Origin: Alphaproteobacteria bacterium
GTDB taxonomy: Bacteria > Pseudomonadota > Alphaproteobacteria > ATCC43930 > CGMCC-115725
Assembly (NCBI GenBank): GCA_019240125.1
Contig: JAFAYW010000129.1
Location: forward strand, 1-64,000
DNA length: 64,000 nt
Reading direction: 5' to 3'
Part shown: piece after piece, positions 43,214-52,641 of the stretch
Layout of the letters: each line of letters opens with the position of its first letter
Numbering within the stretch: position 1 is the stretch's first letter
Program-made: the position numbers and the translations under genes
Notes under the pieces: generated by a model
The model's input: only the letters and a program-made list of their open reading frames with translations
Databases searched by the model: none
What the model was told of the DNA's origin: nothing

Positions 43214-44458
43214 ATGAGCACGCACCACCTGCTCCCGGCGACAGCCGACACCGTTCATTGGGGCTATTTCAGCCGGGTGCTGAAACCGGTGCTGTCAGTC
43301 GCCTCCGGCGATCTTGTGACGATCGAGGCGCTGACACATCACGCCTATGATGACCACAGCCGCATGATCCAAGGAGATGCCGGCGCCGAAAGCGTCTTTC
43401 TCTGGACCCGGGACAAAAAGAACGTCGACCGCCGCGGCGCGGGCCCCGCCGACGCATCGCTTTATGGCCGCGGCAGCGGCGAAGGGCGCGGCGTTCATAT
43501 CTGCACCGGACCGGTTTATGTCGCTGGGGCCGAGCCCGGCGATGTGCTGGAGGTACGGATCCTCGATATCAAGCCGCGCGGCTGCGCCAATCCGGCTTAC
43601 GCGGGCCGCGCCTTCGGCAGTAACGCCGCGGCCTGGTGGGGATTTCACTACAATGACCTGCTGACTAAGCCGAAGCCGCGCGAAGTCATCACCATATACG
43701 AAATCGACGCGGCCGGAGATCGCAGCTGGGCTCGCGCCGTCTACAATTACCGCTGGATGCCACAGATCGACCCCTTCGGAGTGGTGCATCAGACGATCGA
43801 TTATCCCGGAGTGCCCGTCGATCATCGGCTTGTCGAGGAGCGGCACGGTATTCTGAAGGGGATACGGATACCGGTCCGGCCGCATTTCGGGGTCATTGCG
43901 GTTGCGCCGAGCGAGGCAGAATACGTCGATACGATTCCGCCAGGCTATTTCGGCGGCAATATCGACGACTGGCGCATCGGCAAGGGTGCGGTAATGTACT
44001 GCCCTGTCGCGGTGCCGGGAGCGCTGTTTTCGGTGGGCGACCCACACGCCAGCCAAGGCGACTCCGAACTGTGCGGCACAGCGATTGAGTGCTCGCTGAC
44101 TGGCACCTTCCAGCTCATCCTGCGCAAGCGCGAGACGCTGAGCGGCACCCCGCTCGCCGAACTCTGCTATCCGCTGCTGGAAACACCAGACGAATGGATC
44201 GTCCACGGGTTCAGCTTTGCCAACTACCTAGCCGAACTCGGTGAGAATGCGCAGCGCGATATTTTCGCCAGGTCATCGCTCGACGGCGCGATGCGCGATG
44301 CGTTTCGCAAGATGCGACATTTTCTAATGCGTACGAAAGGTCTGTCCGAGGACGAGTCCATCTCGCTGATGTCCGTGGCGGTCGATTTCGGCGTGACGCA
44401 GGTGGTGGACGGCAACTGGGGCATCCACGGGATCCTGAAAAAGGCGCTGTTCGAATAA
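43214..44458 (+). CDS. Acetamidase/formamidase family protein
   Basis: 414 aa from the ATG at 43214; an upstream ATG/GTG-type start at 43178 would overlap the amidohydrolase. FmdA/AmdA family, which releases ammonia from formamide or acetamide. Features: VHICTGPVYVAGAEPGDVLEV (core beta segment), YPGVPVDHRLVEE, VRPHFGVIAVAP and the metal/acid-rich SVGDPHASQGDSELCGTAIE, all typical. In tandem with the amidohydrolase, suggesting that the deaminase-like enzyme produces an amide that this enzyme cleaves. Confidence 0.9.
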   Translation: MSTHHLLPATADTVHWGYFSRVLKPVLSVASGDLVTIEALTHHAYDDHSRMIQGDAGAESVFLWTRDKKNVDRRGAGPADASLYGRGSGEGRGVHICTGPVYVAGAEPGDVLEVRILDIKPRGCANPAYAGRAFGSNAAAWWGFHYNDLLTKPKPREVITIYEIDAAGDRSWARAVYNYRWMPQIDPFGVVHQTIDYPGVPVDHRLVEERHGILKGIRIPVRPHFGVIAVAPSEAEYVDTIPPGYFGGNIDDWRIGKGAVMYCPVAVPGALFSVGDPHASQGDSELCGTAIECSLTGTFQLILRKRETLSGTPLAELCYPLLETPDEWIVHGFSFANYLAELGENAQRDIFARSSLDGAMRDAFRKMRHFLMRTKGLSEDESISLMSVAVDFGVTQVVDGNWGIHGILKKALFE

Positions 44459-44623
44459 GCCGGATGATACCGGCTGACGCAGCGCATCATCAGATTTGTT
44501 GCGGTCGCCGTGAACTCTCAGATGCGCGTTGTCGGAACCGAAACTTATCTCTCTGTGTTAGTGGGGCAGGCTGCAGGGAAATCTTCAGTTGATTACCCGG
44601 CAGGATCGCGGACGGAGATGACA

Positions 44624-44803
44624 ATGCTGTACTGGGCTCTGGTATTTCTGGTTATCGCTTTGGTCGCGGGTCTGTTTGGGTTTGGCGGTATCGCCTCGAC
44701 CGCGGCAGGCATCGCGCAGGTGCTCTTCTTTATCTTCCTGGTGGTTTTCGTCATCGCCCTGGTTATGGGCATGATGAGCCGACGCCAGCCGCCCCTCGTT
44801 TAA
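44624..44803 (+). CDS. DUF1328 (YtjA-like) small membrane protein
   Basis: 59 aa. The ATG at 44624 is chosen over the one at 44618 because CGGAG (44613-44617) is 6 nt upstream of it, and because YtjA-like proteins start [13 protein letters not shown]. It has two hydrophobic helices ([38 protein letters not shown]) with GFGGIAS between them. In other alphaproteobacteria such genes are often under general stress control; nothing here shows that directly. A strong hairpin follows it. Confidence 0.88.
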   Translation: MLYWALVFLVIALVAGLFGFGGIASTAAGIAQVLFFIFLVVFVIALVMGMMSRRQPPLV

Positions 44804-44861
44804 TATCACGGCACGTTGAGGCGCCCAGGGGGCGCCTCGAATGGGCGATTGCTTGATGCTG

Positions 44862-44890
44862 GATCGCGGCGGGGCCACCCCGCCGCGATC
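44862..44890. terminator. Strong bidirectional hairpin terminator
   Basis: GATCGCGGCGGGG and CCCCGCCGCGATC form a perfect 13-bp stem with a 3-nt loop between the convergent DUF1328 and XRE genes. TGCATTTCTA follows on the plus side. Confidence 0.7.
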
Positions 44891-44901
44891 TGCATTTCTA
44901 C

Positions 44902-45354
44902 CTAGTCTGTGGCGAGAACCCGGGCCAGTTGGCTCAGCGCTTCCTGGTGCCGCTCATTTGGGATCTGCGCGAAGTTGCGCGCGAGTTCCAGACACATGCG
45001 TTCGCGCGGGCTGACCGGACGCGTCTCTTCTTCCTCTAAGCCGTCGAAGAAGTAACCCACCGGCACACTCAGGACCTGTGCGATCTCGTACAGCCGTCCG
45101 GCGGAGACGCGATTGATGCCGCGCTCGTATTTGTGGGCTTGCTGATAAGTGACCCCGATCAGATCGGCGAGTTGTTGCTGCGTCAGCCCCATCATAATAC
45201 GCCGCTCGCGAACTCGGGCACCGACATGCCGGTCGATGTCCTGCGTCCGCCCCGGCGCTCGGCGCACGCTGGCATCGTCCGCAGAACCTCCCGAGCCTTT
45301 ATGGGCGGTCGAGTTCCGGGCCGCGGGGCGGGTGTCATGTTGCTGCTGGGTCAT
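44902..45354 (-). CDS. XRE-family transcriptional regulator
   Basis: 150 aa from the ATG at 45354, which has GAGTGGA upstream; an ATG at 45381 or the frame start at 45408 are possible. A low-complexity N-terminus of about 35 residues precedes a Cro/C1-type helix-turn-helix (VRERRIMMGLTQQQLADLIG-VTYQQAHKYERG). A C-terminal helical segment with RERMCLELARNFAQIP follows. This layout matches a small XRE family common in alphaproteobacteria whose members often act in cell-cycle or envelope control; the target here is unknown. Confidence 0.85.
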   Translation of the reverse strand: MTQQQHDTRPAARNSTAHKGSGGSADDASVRRAPGRTQDIDRHVGARVRERRIMMGLTQQQLADLIGVTYQQAHKYERGINRVSAGRLYEIAQVLSVPVGYFFDGLEEEETRPVSPRERMCLELARNFAQIPNERHQEALSQLARVLATD

Positions 45355-45673
45355 ATCAGTCCACTCGATCGATTGAGCCATGTGCGCCAGGGCATCGAAG
45401 CGACGCACCCGGCAGTAGTTGCGGTCGAAAGCTATATCGGACCGCGTTTATGTCGCCGTCCGCTCTCAACCGTTGTATCGCATCCCATTGGATCGGTGAC
45501 CTGTGTCAAATTTTGGGCAACCTTGAATTCTCTTCAGTGACTAACCGGACACAGCGTTGGGCCCCATGTCGATACCACCACCCCCAGCTGGTGCGTAACA
45601 GCTAGGCGCCGTTCGCGTTTGACAGGCCGGCCATCCCGGTGATACCGACGATAATCTGGTAAATGGCGGGCCA
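45355..45673. other. 319-nt intergenic region between divergent XRE and hydrolase genes
   Basis: No gene is evident. A TTGACA hexamer lies on the minus strand at 45504-45509 towards the XRE gene, without a good -10 partner. A second TTGACA lies on the plus strand at 45619-45624 with GATACC 16 nt downstream, facing the hydrolase. Both are weak promoter candidates. Confidence 0.35.
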
Positions 45674-46474
45674 ATGCCGCGGATTGTAATCGGCGAGGGG
45701 GCGCTCCACTACGAGCGCCAGGGTGTCGGGTTCCCCGTGCTCTTCGTCTCGGGGCTGAGCGGCTTCGCGTCGTACTGGAACGACCAAGTCGCACTGTTCG
45801 CGAAGAAATTTGACGTCATCACCCATGACCACCGGGGCATCGGGCAGAGCGACCTGACGCGCAGCGGCTTTACGGTCGACCGCATGGCGGCCGATGTGAT
45901 CGGTCTGATGGACGCGCTAGAGATCGAACGCGCGCATGTGGTCGGCCATTCTACTGGGGGCGCGATCGCCCAGATTCTGGCGGTCGAGCACCCGAAGCGG
46001 CTTGCGAGCGTTGTGTTATCCGCCTCGTGGACCAAGCCCGATGCTTACTTCCGGCGTCTGTTCGCGCTGCGCAAGGACATCCTTTTACGACTCGGGCCCA
46101 GTGCCTACGTGCAGTCTAATACGCTTTTCCTGTTCCCGAGCTGGTGGGTCGCCCGCAACAATGAACGATTGCGGCAGCAGGAAGCACAAAGCTTGGCGGT
46201 GTTTCCACCAACCGAAATCGCTGCCAGCCGCATTGACGCCGTGTTGGCGTTCGATCGCACCGAAAGCCTCAGCCGCATCAAGACGCCCACTCTCGTTGTT
46301 GGCGCCGAAGACGACTTCGTTACGCCTTCTTACTTCTCCGAAGAGCTGGCGCGCCTGATACCAGGCGCTGAAATCAAGATTTTCCCGCGCGGCGGACACG
46401 CCTTTACCCAAGTGCGGGCGCGCGAATTCGCTCAGGCGGTGTTGCCGTTTCTTGAGTCGCACACCCCGGCGTGA
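45674..46474 (+). CDS. Alpha/beta-fold hydrolase
   Basis: 266 aa. The nucleophile elbow GHSTGG (about residues 91-96, Ser93) and the catalytic His in PRGGHAFTQ near the C-terminus are clear. The acid is probably Asp in GAEDDFVTP. The oxyanion segment is FVSGLSGFASYW and the HDHRGIGQS strand is typical of the family. It resembles RutD-type or 3-oxoadipate enol-lactonase hydrolases, but no rut or pca genes are nearby, so the substrate is open. Confidence 0.88.
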   Translation: MPRIVIGEGALHYERQGVGFPVLFVSGLSGFASYWNDQVALFAKKFDVITHDHRGIGQSDLTRSGFTVDRMAADVIGLMDALEIERAHVVGHSTGGAIAQILAVEHPKRLASVVLSASWTKPDAYFRRLFALRKDILLRLGPSAYVQSNTLFLFPSWWVARNNERLRQQEAQSLAVFPPTEIAASRIDAVLAFDRTESLSRIKTPTLVVGAEDDFVTPSYFSEELARLIPGAEIKIFPRGGHAFTQVRAREFAQAVLPFLESHTPA

Positions 46475-46611
46475 AGCCGGTGTGATATTCGTCACGCAAA
46501 TGCGTATTGAGCGCATTTAGGCTTTCTTCATTATATTGAGATTAGCGTAGCGTGTTGCCGAGGGACGGGGCCTCGTAGCCTTTGCCAAGCGCGACCGAGG
46601 TTTGAAGGCGG

Positions 46612-48342
46612 ATGAGCGTTAACGACGACCAATCCGGCGAGATCGCTGCCGCGCTGCATGCAGCGGGCGATGTCGCATACTCCTGGGATCTGGACGAGGA
46701 TCGGCTCGATTGGTCGGGCCGCCTCGCTGACGCCGGGATCGAATTCAGTGCCGAGTTGCCGACTGGGCGAAGTTTCGCCAACCGGGTTCATCCCGACGAT
46801 CTAGTCCATCGACAACTCGCCTTGGCGTCGCATTTCGATGGCGAAGCAGCCTTCGATTGCGAGTACCGCCTGCGTTGTGCCGAGGGCACTTTCGTGTGGG
46901 TGCATGAGCGCGGCCGCGCGGTGCGCGACGGCGACCGACGCCCGCAGGTCATGCGCGGTGTCATCCGCTCGATCGGCGACCGCAAGGCGCAGCAGAGCCG
47001 GCTCGAGCGCCTGGCCAATTACGACGAGCTGACGGGGCACTTCAACAAAAGCCGGTTGCGCGAGGCCGTTGACCAGATCATCGCCGCCAACCAGCGGATG
47101 CACAGCCCGGCCGCCTTCCTTTCTGTTGGCATCGACAACATGACGATGATCAACGACATGTACAGCTATGAGGCGGCTGACACGGTGCTGATCGAGATCG
47201 GCCGGCGCCTCGATAATTGCGTGCGGGTCAGCGATCTAATCGGCCGCCTCGGCGGCGACCGGTTTGGCGTCGTGCTGTCGAATTGTGAGCCGGAAAACAT
47301 TTCGGCGGTCGCCGAGAAAATCCTCAACGCGGTTAATTCGACACCCATCACCACGGCGCGCGGTCTGGTCTATGCGACAGCCTCGATCGGCAGCGCTTCC
47401 TTCCCCGATCAAGGGCTGACCTCGTACGACGTCATCACCCGCGCCGAGAGTGCGCTGTCCGAGGCTAAGCGGGCGGGACGCGATTGCCATACGCATTACC
47501 GCATGACCGAGGAGCAGCGTGACCGGCAACGCCGCGCGTTGACGATCAGCGAGCAGGTGCAGACAGCGCTGCGCGAAGACCGCATCGTCTTCGCCTACCA
47601 GCCGGTTGTCGAAGCGCAGACCGGCATCGTCAATCATTACGAATGCCTGCTGCGAATGATCACTCCCGAAGGGCGTGTCGTGTCGGCCGGCGAATTCGTC
47701 CCGATTATCGAACAGCTCGGCTTTATCCGACTGATCGATCGCTACGTCCTCGATCGCGCTGTGGCCGATCTGACGGAGCATCCCGATGTCTGTCTCGGCT
47801 TCAACATCTCCGGCTTGACCGCGGCCGACCGGCCATGGCTGCGCGCGTTGATCTCGCAGGTGCGCAACCGACCCGAAATCGCGTCACGGCTCATCGTCGA
47901 GATCACCGAGACCGCCGCCCTCTACGATCTGGAGGAGTCGGCCCGCTTTGTCAGCGCGCTGCGCCATGCCGGGTGTCGCGTCGCACTTGATGATTTCGGC
48001 GCCGGCCACACATCGCTGCGGCACCTGCAAAGCCTTGCGGTCGACACGGTAAAAATCGACGGATCGTTTATCCGCAACCTGTCCAAGAGCCCGGAAAGCC
48101 AGGTTTTCCTGCGCCACCTTCTGGGTTTGGCACGCGGCTTCGGCTTTGAAACCGTCGCGGAGTGCGTCACCTCGGAAGAAGACGCCGAAATCCTCCGCGG
48201 GGAAGGCGTCGGGCTGCTACAGGGCCACTATTTCGGCTACCCATCTTTGGAGAAGCCGTGGATGAGCAACGCTCGTCCCGAGACGGTCGACATCCAGGAA
48301 GGCGAAGAGCGGGCGGTAAAGACCGCCGTCGGGGAAAGCTAG
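46612..48342 (+). CDS. PAS-GGDEF-EAL protein with degenerate GGDEF motif
   Basis: 576 aa, cytoplasmic; no membrane helix. Residues about 15-125 are a PAS/PAC module (VHPDDLVHR, GRAVRDGDRRPQVMRGVIR). The GGDEF domain carries GGDRF at residues 214-218, so catalytic Glu is replaced by Arg and cyclase activity is unlikely. The EAL domain has E344-Cys-Leu (ECLLRM), NISG, EITET, DDFGAG, VKIDGSF and AECVTSEE, so metal- and substrate-binding residues are kept. It is therefore probably a c-di-GMP phosphodiesterase in which PAS or GTP binding regulates EAL. It stands alone, 137 nt after the hydrolase. Confidence 0.93.
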   Translation: MSVNDDQSGEIAAALHAAGDVAYSWDLDEDRLDWSGRLADAGIEFSAELPTGRSFANRVHPDDLVHRQLALASHFDGEAAFDCEYRLRCAEGTFVWVHERGRAVRDGDRRPQVMRGVIRSIGDRKAQQSRLERLANYDELTGHFNKSRLREAVDQIIAANQRMHSPAAFLSVGIDNMTMINDMYSYEAADTVLIEIGRRLDNCVRVSDLIGRLGGDRFGVVLSNCEPENISAVAEKILNAVNSTPITTARGLVYATASIGSASFPDQGLTSYDVITRAESALSEAKRAGRDCHTHYRMTEEQRDRQRRALTISEQVQTALREDRIVFAYQPVVEAQTGIVNHYECLLRMITPEGRVVSAGEFVPIIEQLGFIRLIDRYVLDRAVADLTEHPDVCLGFNISGLTAADRPWLRALISQVRNRPEIASRLIVEITETAALYDLEESARFVSALRHAGCRVALDDFGAGHTSLRHLQSLAVDTVKIDGSFIRNLSKSPESQVFLRHLLGLARGFGFETVAECVTSEEDAEILRGEGVGLLQGHYFGYPSLEKPWMSNARPETVDIQEGEERAVKTAVGES

Positions 48343-48352
48343 TCGAGCCGGC

Positions 48353-48964
48353 TTAACGGCCGCTCTTGTCCATCTTATCGAGCTGCTCGCGTAACGCCTC
48401 TATCTGGGCTTCGAGGCGCTGCAGTCGAGGATCTTCCGGCGCGGTGGTCTTCTCCGGCGCGGCGGGCGGCGGCTCGGCGGACTTAGGCTGCTGGTTGTAG
48501 GGCGACATCATTTTCAGGGCGCGTTCGAACAGCGCCATGTTCTGTTTGCCCATTTCCTCGAGCTGGCCGAACGGAAAAATGCCCAGGGTCGCCCGCATCG
48601 TGTTGCGCATCTCTTCCTGATTACGCGCGAATGCCACCATTGCCTGCTCGAGATAGCCGGGGACCAGGAACTGCACGCTATCGCCATAAAAGCTGATCAG
48701 CTGCCGCAGAAAGCTGATCGGCAGGAGGTTCTGCCCTTTCTGCTCCTGCTCCACAATGATCTGGGTGAGTACCGATCGTGTGATGTCCTCGCCGGTCTTC
48801 GCGTCATACACCGCGAAATCAGCGCCTTCCTTGATCAAGGTGGCGAGGTCGTCGAGCGTCACATAGCTGCTGGTGGCCGTATTATAGAGCCGCCGGTTAG
48901 CGTATTTCTTGACGACAATGGGTTTCCGGTCAGTGGCGGCCTGCGCCGCGCTCGCTTGTGCCAT
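48353..48964 (-). CDS. phaR: PHA synthesis repressor PhaR
   Basis: 203 aa from the ATG at 48964. The N-terminal DNA-binding domain (VVKKYANRRLYNTATSSYVT, about residues 16-35) and the PHB-binding domain (ISFLRQLISFYGDSVQFLVPGYLEQAM) are characteristic. The C-terminus ends in a coiled coil (LQRLEAQIEALREQLDKMD). PhaR represses phasin and pha genes until it binds nascent PHA. It is divergent from the phaC region; the 135-nt spacer contains TGCTGCTGTGCAACA, a TGC/GCA-rich stretch that could be its operator. Confidence 0.93.
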   Translation of the reverse strand: MAQASAAQAATDRKPIVVKKYANRRLYNTATSSYVTLDDLATLIKEGADFAVYDAKTGEDITRSVLTQIIVEQEQKGQNLLPISFLRQLISFYGDSVQFLVPGYLEQAMVAFARNQEEMRNTMRATLGIFPFGQLEEMGKQNMALFERALKMMSPYNQQPKSAEPPPAAPEKTTAPEDPRLQRLEAQIEALREQLDKMDKSGR

Positions 48965-49099
48965 GGTCCCGCCGTCTTGCAATCAAAGAATGTGCTGCTG
49001 TGCAACAATACAGCGATTCGTATAAATCGCCGCATCAAACCCGATTTAAAATTCCGGTCCACAGTGTGGCGCCCGCGACGTGTGCCTATATTTCCCTCA

Positions 49100-49441
49100 A
49101 TGAGCAGGGAAAACGATCTTGCGGCGCGGTTTTTTGCGCTGTGGTCGGAGTATATGACCGCGCTGATGGCGGACCCCAAGATGGCGCAACCGGCGCAACG
49201 CTGGCTCGAGCTGGCATCCGGTGCGCTGCAGCACGCGAACTCCCCGATGCCGGCGCATGACACATCCGATCGACCGCCGATTGATGCCGCGGCCGCTGCC
49301 GGCCCATCTGGCCAGCGCGACGTTGCTATGGCTGAGCTGTCGCGCCGGGTTGATGAGCTTGCGGAGCGGGTTGCCGTCCTGGAACGGCGCCAACCCGCAG
49401 CTGCACGATCTCGCGCGCGACATCGCCCGGCACGGTGTTGA
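49100..49441 (+). CDS. Small PhaE-like coiled-coil protein overlapping phaC
   Basis: 113 aa. It begins MSRENDLAARFFALWSEYMT, an amphipathic helix with Trp/Tyr, and contains [20 protein letters not shown], a clear heptad coiled coil that resembles the C-terminus of class III synthase subunit PhaE. Codon use at the start (GC-rich third positions) is that of a real gene. The final third is read in a different frame from phaC, overlapping it by 185 nt if phaC starts at 49257, and the last 20 residues (Arg/Ala-rich) look like shadow sequence. A binding or activating partner of PhaC is inferred. Confidence 0.55.
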   Translation: MSRENDLAARFFALWSEYMTALMADPKMAQPAQRWLELASGALQHANSPMPAHDTSDRPPIDAAAAAGPSGQRDVAMAELSRRVDELAERVAVLERRQPAAARSRARHRPARC

Positions 49442-50498
49442 GCCGGTCGGCACTGCCCTCGATAATCTGCTGCATGAGCGCGCCTCGGCCTTTCTTTCGG
49501 GGATCGATGCCTATCGCCATCATCCGTTCCGGCGCGATGCTGGCGAGCCGCCGGTGCTGTGGCAGGCGGGCTCGTCGCGATTACTCGACTATGGCGATGC
49601 GAAAGCGGCGGCAACCATCCTGCTGGTGCCCTCGCTGATCAACCGCCATTACATCGTAGATCTGCTTCCCGAGCGCAGCTTTGCACGCTACCTCGCGACA
49701 CAAGGCGTGCGCCCGCTGGTTATCGATTGGGGAGAACCAGGGAACGCTGAATGCGACTTCACCACCGCCGATTACGTGTTGCACCGGCTGGCTCCCGCCT
49801 TGGCAGTGGCCGCCGGGTTGGGGCATCGCCCGGTGCATGTTTGCGGTTATTGCATGGGCGGCCTGCTATCGCTCGCCCTGGCGACGCATGACACAAGCCA
49901 GATTGCATCGCTGATCCTGCTGGCGACGCCCTGGGATTTTCATGCGGAGCGCAAGTCGGCGCATACGCTGCTCGGGAGCCTGGGCAATCGCCTGCCCCAG
50001 TTCACCGGCGGGCCACAGCCTCTCCCCGTCTCCGTCATTCAGAGCCTGTTTGTCGCCCTTGATCCATTTCTCGCCGAGCGCAAATTCGTGCGTTTCGCCA
50101 GACTGCCTGCCGACAGCAAGGCCGCCCGCGATTTCGTCGCCCTCGAGGATTGGCTCAATGACGGCGTCCCGCTGGCGCAGCGAGTAGCGCTGGAGTGCGC
50201 CCGCGACTGGTACCTCGATAACGCACCCGGCCACGGGACGTGGGAGGTCGCGGGGCGCACCGTGGAGCCGGCGAGAATGCGCCTTCCCTCGCTTGTAGTA
50301 ATGCCGCAGCGCGACCGGATCGTGCCGCCACTCGCCGCCGAGCCGCTTGCCGCGGCGCTGCCAAACGCGACCGTGTTGCGTCCCGCCCTGGGGCATATCG
50401 GCATGATGAGTTCGGCCGACGCGCCGGAGGCCATCTGGCAACCAATCGCCGATTGGTTGCGCTGCCGCTTTGACACGGCCACCCGGCTGCCCACATAA
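49257..50498 (+). CDS. phaC: Polyhydroxyalkanoate synthase (short, class III-like)
   Basis: 413 aa from the ATG at 49257; ATGs at 49284 and 49353 are alternatives. It polymerises hydroxyacyl-CoA. The lipase-like box GYCMGG carries the catalytic Cys (about residue 208). The Asp is in [10 protein letters not shown] and the His in LGHIGMMSS. At about 400 aa it is much shorter than class I synthases (about 590), which is why a PhaE-type partner is of interest. The segment [19 protein letters not shown] matches the N-terminus of short alphaproteobacterial PhaC-like proteins. It precedes phaA by 50 nt. Confidence 0.9.
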   Translation: MTHPIDRRLMPRPLPAHLASATLLWLSCRAGLMSLRSGLPSWNGANPQLHDLARDIARHGVEPVGTALDNLLHERASAFLSGIDAYRHHPFRRDAGEPPVLWQAGSSRLLDYGDAKAAATILLVPSLINRHYIVDLLPERSFARYLATQGVRPLVIDWGEPGNAECDFTTADYVLHRLAPALAVAAGLGHRPVHVCGYCMGGLLSLALATHDTSQIASLILLATPWDFHAERKSAHTLLGSLGNRLPQFTGGPQPLPVSVIQSLFVALDPFLAERKFVRFARLPADSKAARDFVALEDWLNDGVPLAQRVALECARDWYLDNAPGHGTWEVAGRTVEPARMRLPSLVVMPQRDRIVPPLAAEPLAAALPNATVLRPALGHIGMMSSADAPEAIWQPIADWLRCRFDTATRLPT

Positions 50499-50548
50499 AC
50501 GGCGTCAACCGCAATCTGCCCAAATCGCCCACCAATGGAGACACGGAC

Positions 50549-51724
50549 ATGACCGATATCGTCATCGCCAGCGCCGCTCGCACCCCGGTTGGCGCCTTCA
50601 GTGGCGGTTTGGCCAGCCTTGCGGCGCACGAACTCGGTCAGATCGCGATCGCTGAGGCGATACGACGGGCGTCGGTCGATCCGAAGGAAGTTTCCGAAGT
50701 CATCATGGGCCAGATCCTGACGGCCGGCGAGGGCCAGAACCCGGCACGCCAGGCGGCGGTGGCGGCCGGAATCCCGTACGAGGCCACGGCCTATGGCGTG
50801 AACCAGCTTTGCGGCTCCGGCTTGCGCACCGTCGCCCTCGGTTATCAGGCGATCCGCAATGCCGATTCTGAGATCGTCGTTGCCGGCGGCCAGGAGAGCA
50901 TGAGCCAGGCGCCGCACTGCATACACCTGCGCAATGGCGTCAAGATGGGCAACGCCGAGATGGTCGATACGATGATCCGTGACGGATTGTGGGACGCCTT
51001 CAACGGCTACCACATGGGCAACACGGCCGAGAATGTAGCGCAGAAGTGGCAGATCACGCGTGAGCAGCAGGACGAGTTCGCCGCCTGGTCGCAGGAAAAG
51101 GCTGAAGCGGCCCAGAAATCCGGCCGCTTTCAAGACGAAATTGTCCCGGTCATCGTCAAATCGCGGCGCGGTGACACGAAGGTCGATACCGACGAACACC
51201 CGAAGCACGGCACGACGTTCGAGGTGCTGTCAAAATTGCGCCCAGCTTTCGACAAGAGCGGCACGGTTACCGCTGGTAATGCATCGGGCATCAATGACGG
51301 CGCCGCCGCGGTGGTGCTGATGACCACCGACAATGCCAAGCGGCGCGGCCTGAAGCCGCTCGCCCGCATCGTGTCGTGGGCCACAGCCGGCGTCGATCCG
51401 GCAATCATGGGCAGCGGCCCCATCCCGGCGAGCCGCGCCGCGCTGAAGAAGGCCGGCTGGTCGATCGACGATGTCGACCTGATCGAGGCCAACGAAGCCT
51501 TTGCGGCGCAAGCCTGCGCCGTCGGCAAGGATCTCGGTTTCGACCGCGACAAGCTCAACGTCAATGGCGGCGCGATCGCGCTCGGCCACCCGATCGGCGC
51601 CTCGGGCGCCCGCGTGCTCGTGACCCTGCTGTATGAGATGCAGAAGCGGGACGCCAAGAAGGGGCTCGCGACGCTATGCATCGGCGGCGGCATGGGCATT
51701 GCTATGTGCGTCGCGCGCGACTGA
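50549..51724 (+). CDS. phaA: Acetyl-CoA acetyltransferase (beta-ketothiolase)
   Basis: 391 aa, the standard thiolase length. It condenses two acetyl-CoA to acetoacetyl-CoA. Active-site Cys in [14 protein letters not shown] (about residue 89), His in [16 protein letters not shown], and second Cys in [16 protein letters not shown] at 50549 follows GGAGACACGGAC. First step of PHB synthesis, in order phaC-A-B. Confidence 0.96.
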   Translation: MTDIVIASAARTPVGAFSGGLASLAAHELGQIAIAEAIRRASVDPKEVSEVIMGQILTAGEGQNPARQAAVAAGIPYEATAYGVNQLCGSGLRTVALGYQAIRNADSEIVVAGGQESMSQAPHCIHLRNGVKMGNAEMVDTMIRDGLWDAFNGYHMGNTAENVAQKWQITREQQDEFAAWSQEKAEAAQKSGRFQDEIVPVIVKSRRGDTKVDTDEHPKHGTTFEVLSKLRPAFDKSGTVTAGNASGINDGAAAVVLMTTDNAKRRGLKPLARIVSWATAGVDPAIMGSGPIPASRAALKKAGWSIDDVDLIEANEAFAAQACAVGKDLGFDRDKLNVNGGAIALGHPIGASGARVLVTLLYEMQKRDAKKGLATLCIGGGMGIAMCVARD

Positions 51725-51838
51725 CGACGCCGGATGGCGGCTGGATTTGACGGATGTAATGGCTTGCCGGCTGCGTTAACCGCATAACAGCGGAAGCGCC
51801 GCACACGCGCCGGCGAGCTCAACAAGAGGGAGGATCAT

Positions 51839-52561
51839 ATGGCCAGGGTGGCGGTGGTAACCGGCGGAACGCGCGGCATCGGGCGCGCGATTTCGATCGC
51901 CCTGAAGGAACGCGGCTATAACGTCGCCGCCAATTACGGGAGCGACGACAAAGCCGCCGAGGAGTTCAGCCGCGAGACGGGAATCCCTGTCTTCAAATTC
52001 AATGTCGCGGATTTCGCCGCCTGCACCGAGGGCATCAAGGCGATCGAGGCACAACTCGGACCGGTCGAGGTGCTCGTCAATAACGCCGGGATCACCCGCG
52101 ACACGACGATGCATCGCATGAGTTTCGAGCAATGGAACGCGGTGATCCAAACCAACCTCTCGTCGTGTTTCAACATGTCCCGGCTGGTTATTGACGGCAT
52201 GCGTGATCGCCGCTTTGGGCGGATCGTCAATATCGGGTCGATCAACGGGCAGGCCGGGCAATACGGTCAGGTCAATTACGCCGCCGCCAAATCCGGTATC
52301 CATGGCTTCACCAAGGCGCTGGCACAGGAGGGCGCCTCGCGCGGCGTTACGGTCAACGCGGTGGCGCCGGGCTATGTCGATACCGAAATGGTCCGCGCCG
52401 TGCCCAAGGACGTGCTGGAAAAGATTGTTGCGCGCATCCCCGTCGGCCGGCTCGGCAAGGCTGACGACATCGCCCGCACGGTGCTGTTTCTGGTCGCCGA
52501 CGACGCTGACTTCATCACCGGTTCGACGCTCTCGGTGAATGGCGGCCAGCATATGTACTGA
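51839..52561 (+). CDS. phaB: Acetoacetyl-CoA reductase
   Basis: 240 aa short-chain dehydrogenase. It reduces acetoacetyl-CoA to (R)-3-hydroxybutyryl-CoA with NADPH. Cofactor motif VTGGTRGIGRAIS, NNAGITRD, and catalytic Ser-Tyr-Lys in NIGSINGQAGQYGQVNYAAAKSG (the triad Ser, Tyr and Lys are in place). The start follows GGGAGGATCAT. Last gene of the PHB cluster, 114 nt after phaA. Confidence 0.95.
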   Translation: MARVAVVTGGTRGIGRAISIALKERGYNVAANYGSDDKAAEEFSRETGIPVFKFNVADFAACTEGIKAIEAQLGPVEVLVNNAGITRDTTMHRMSFEQWNAVIQTNLSSCFNMSRLVIDGMRDRRFGRIVNIGSINGQAGQYGQVNYAAAKSGIHGFTKALAQEGASRGVTVNAVAPGYVDTEMVRAVPKDVLEKIVARIPVGRLGKADDIARTVLFLVADDADFITGSTLSVNGGQHMY

Positions 52562-52641
52562 TGCATATGTAATGATGCGGGGTTTGTACCGCCCCACCCC
52601 GCTCGCGTAGGATCGCCCCGCCTTAAATCATGGAGGGGAAC

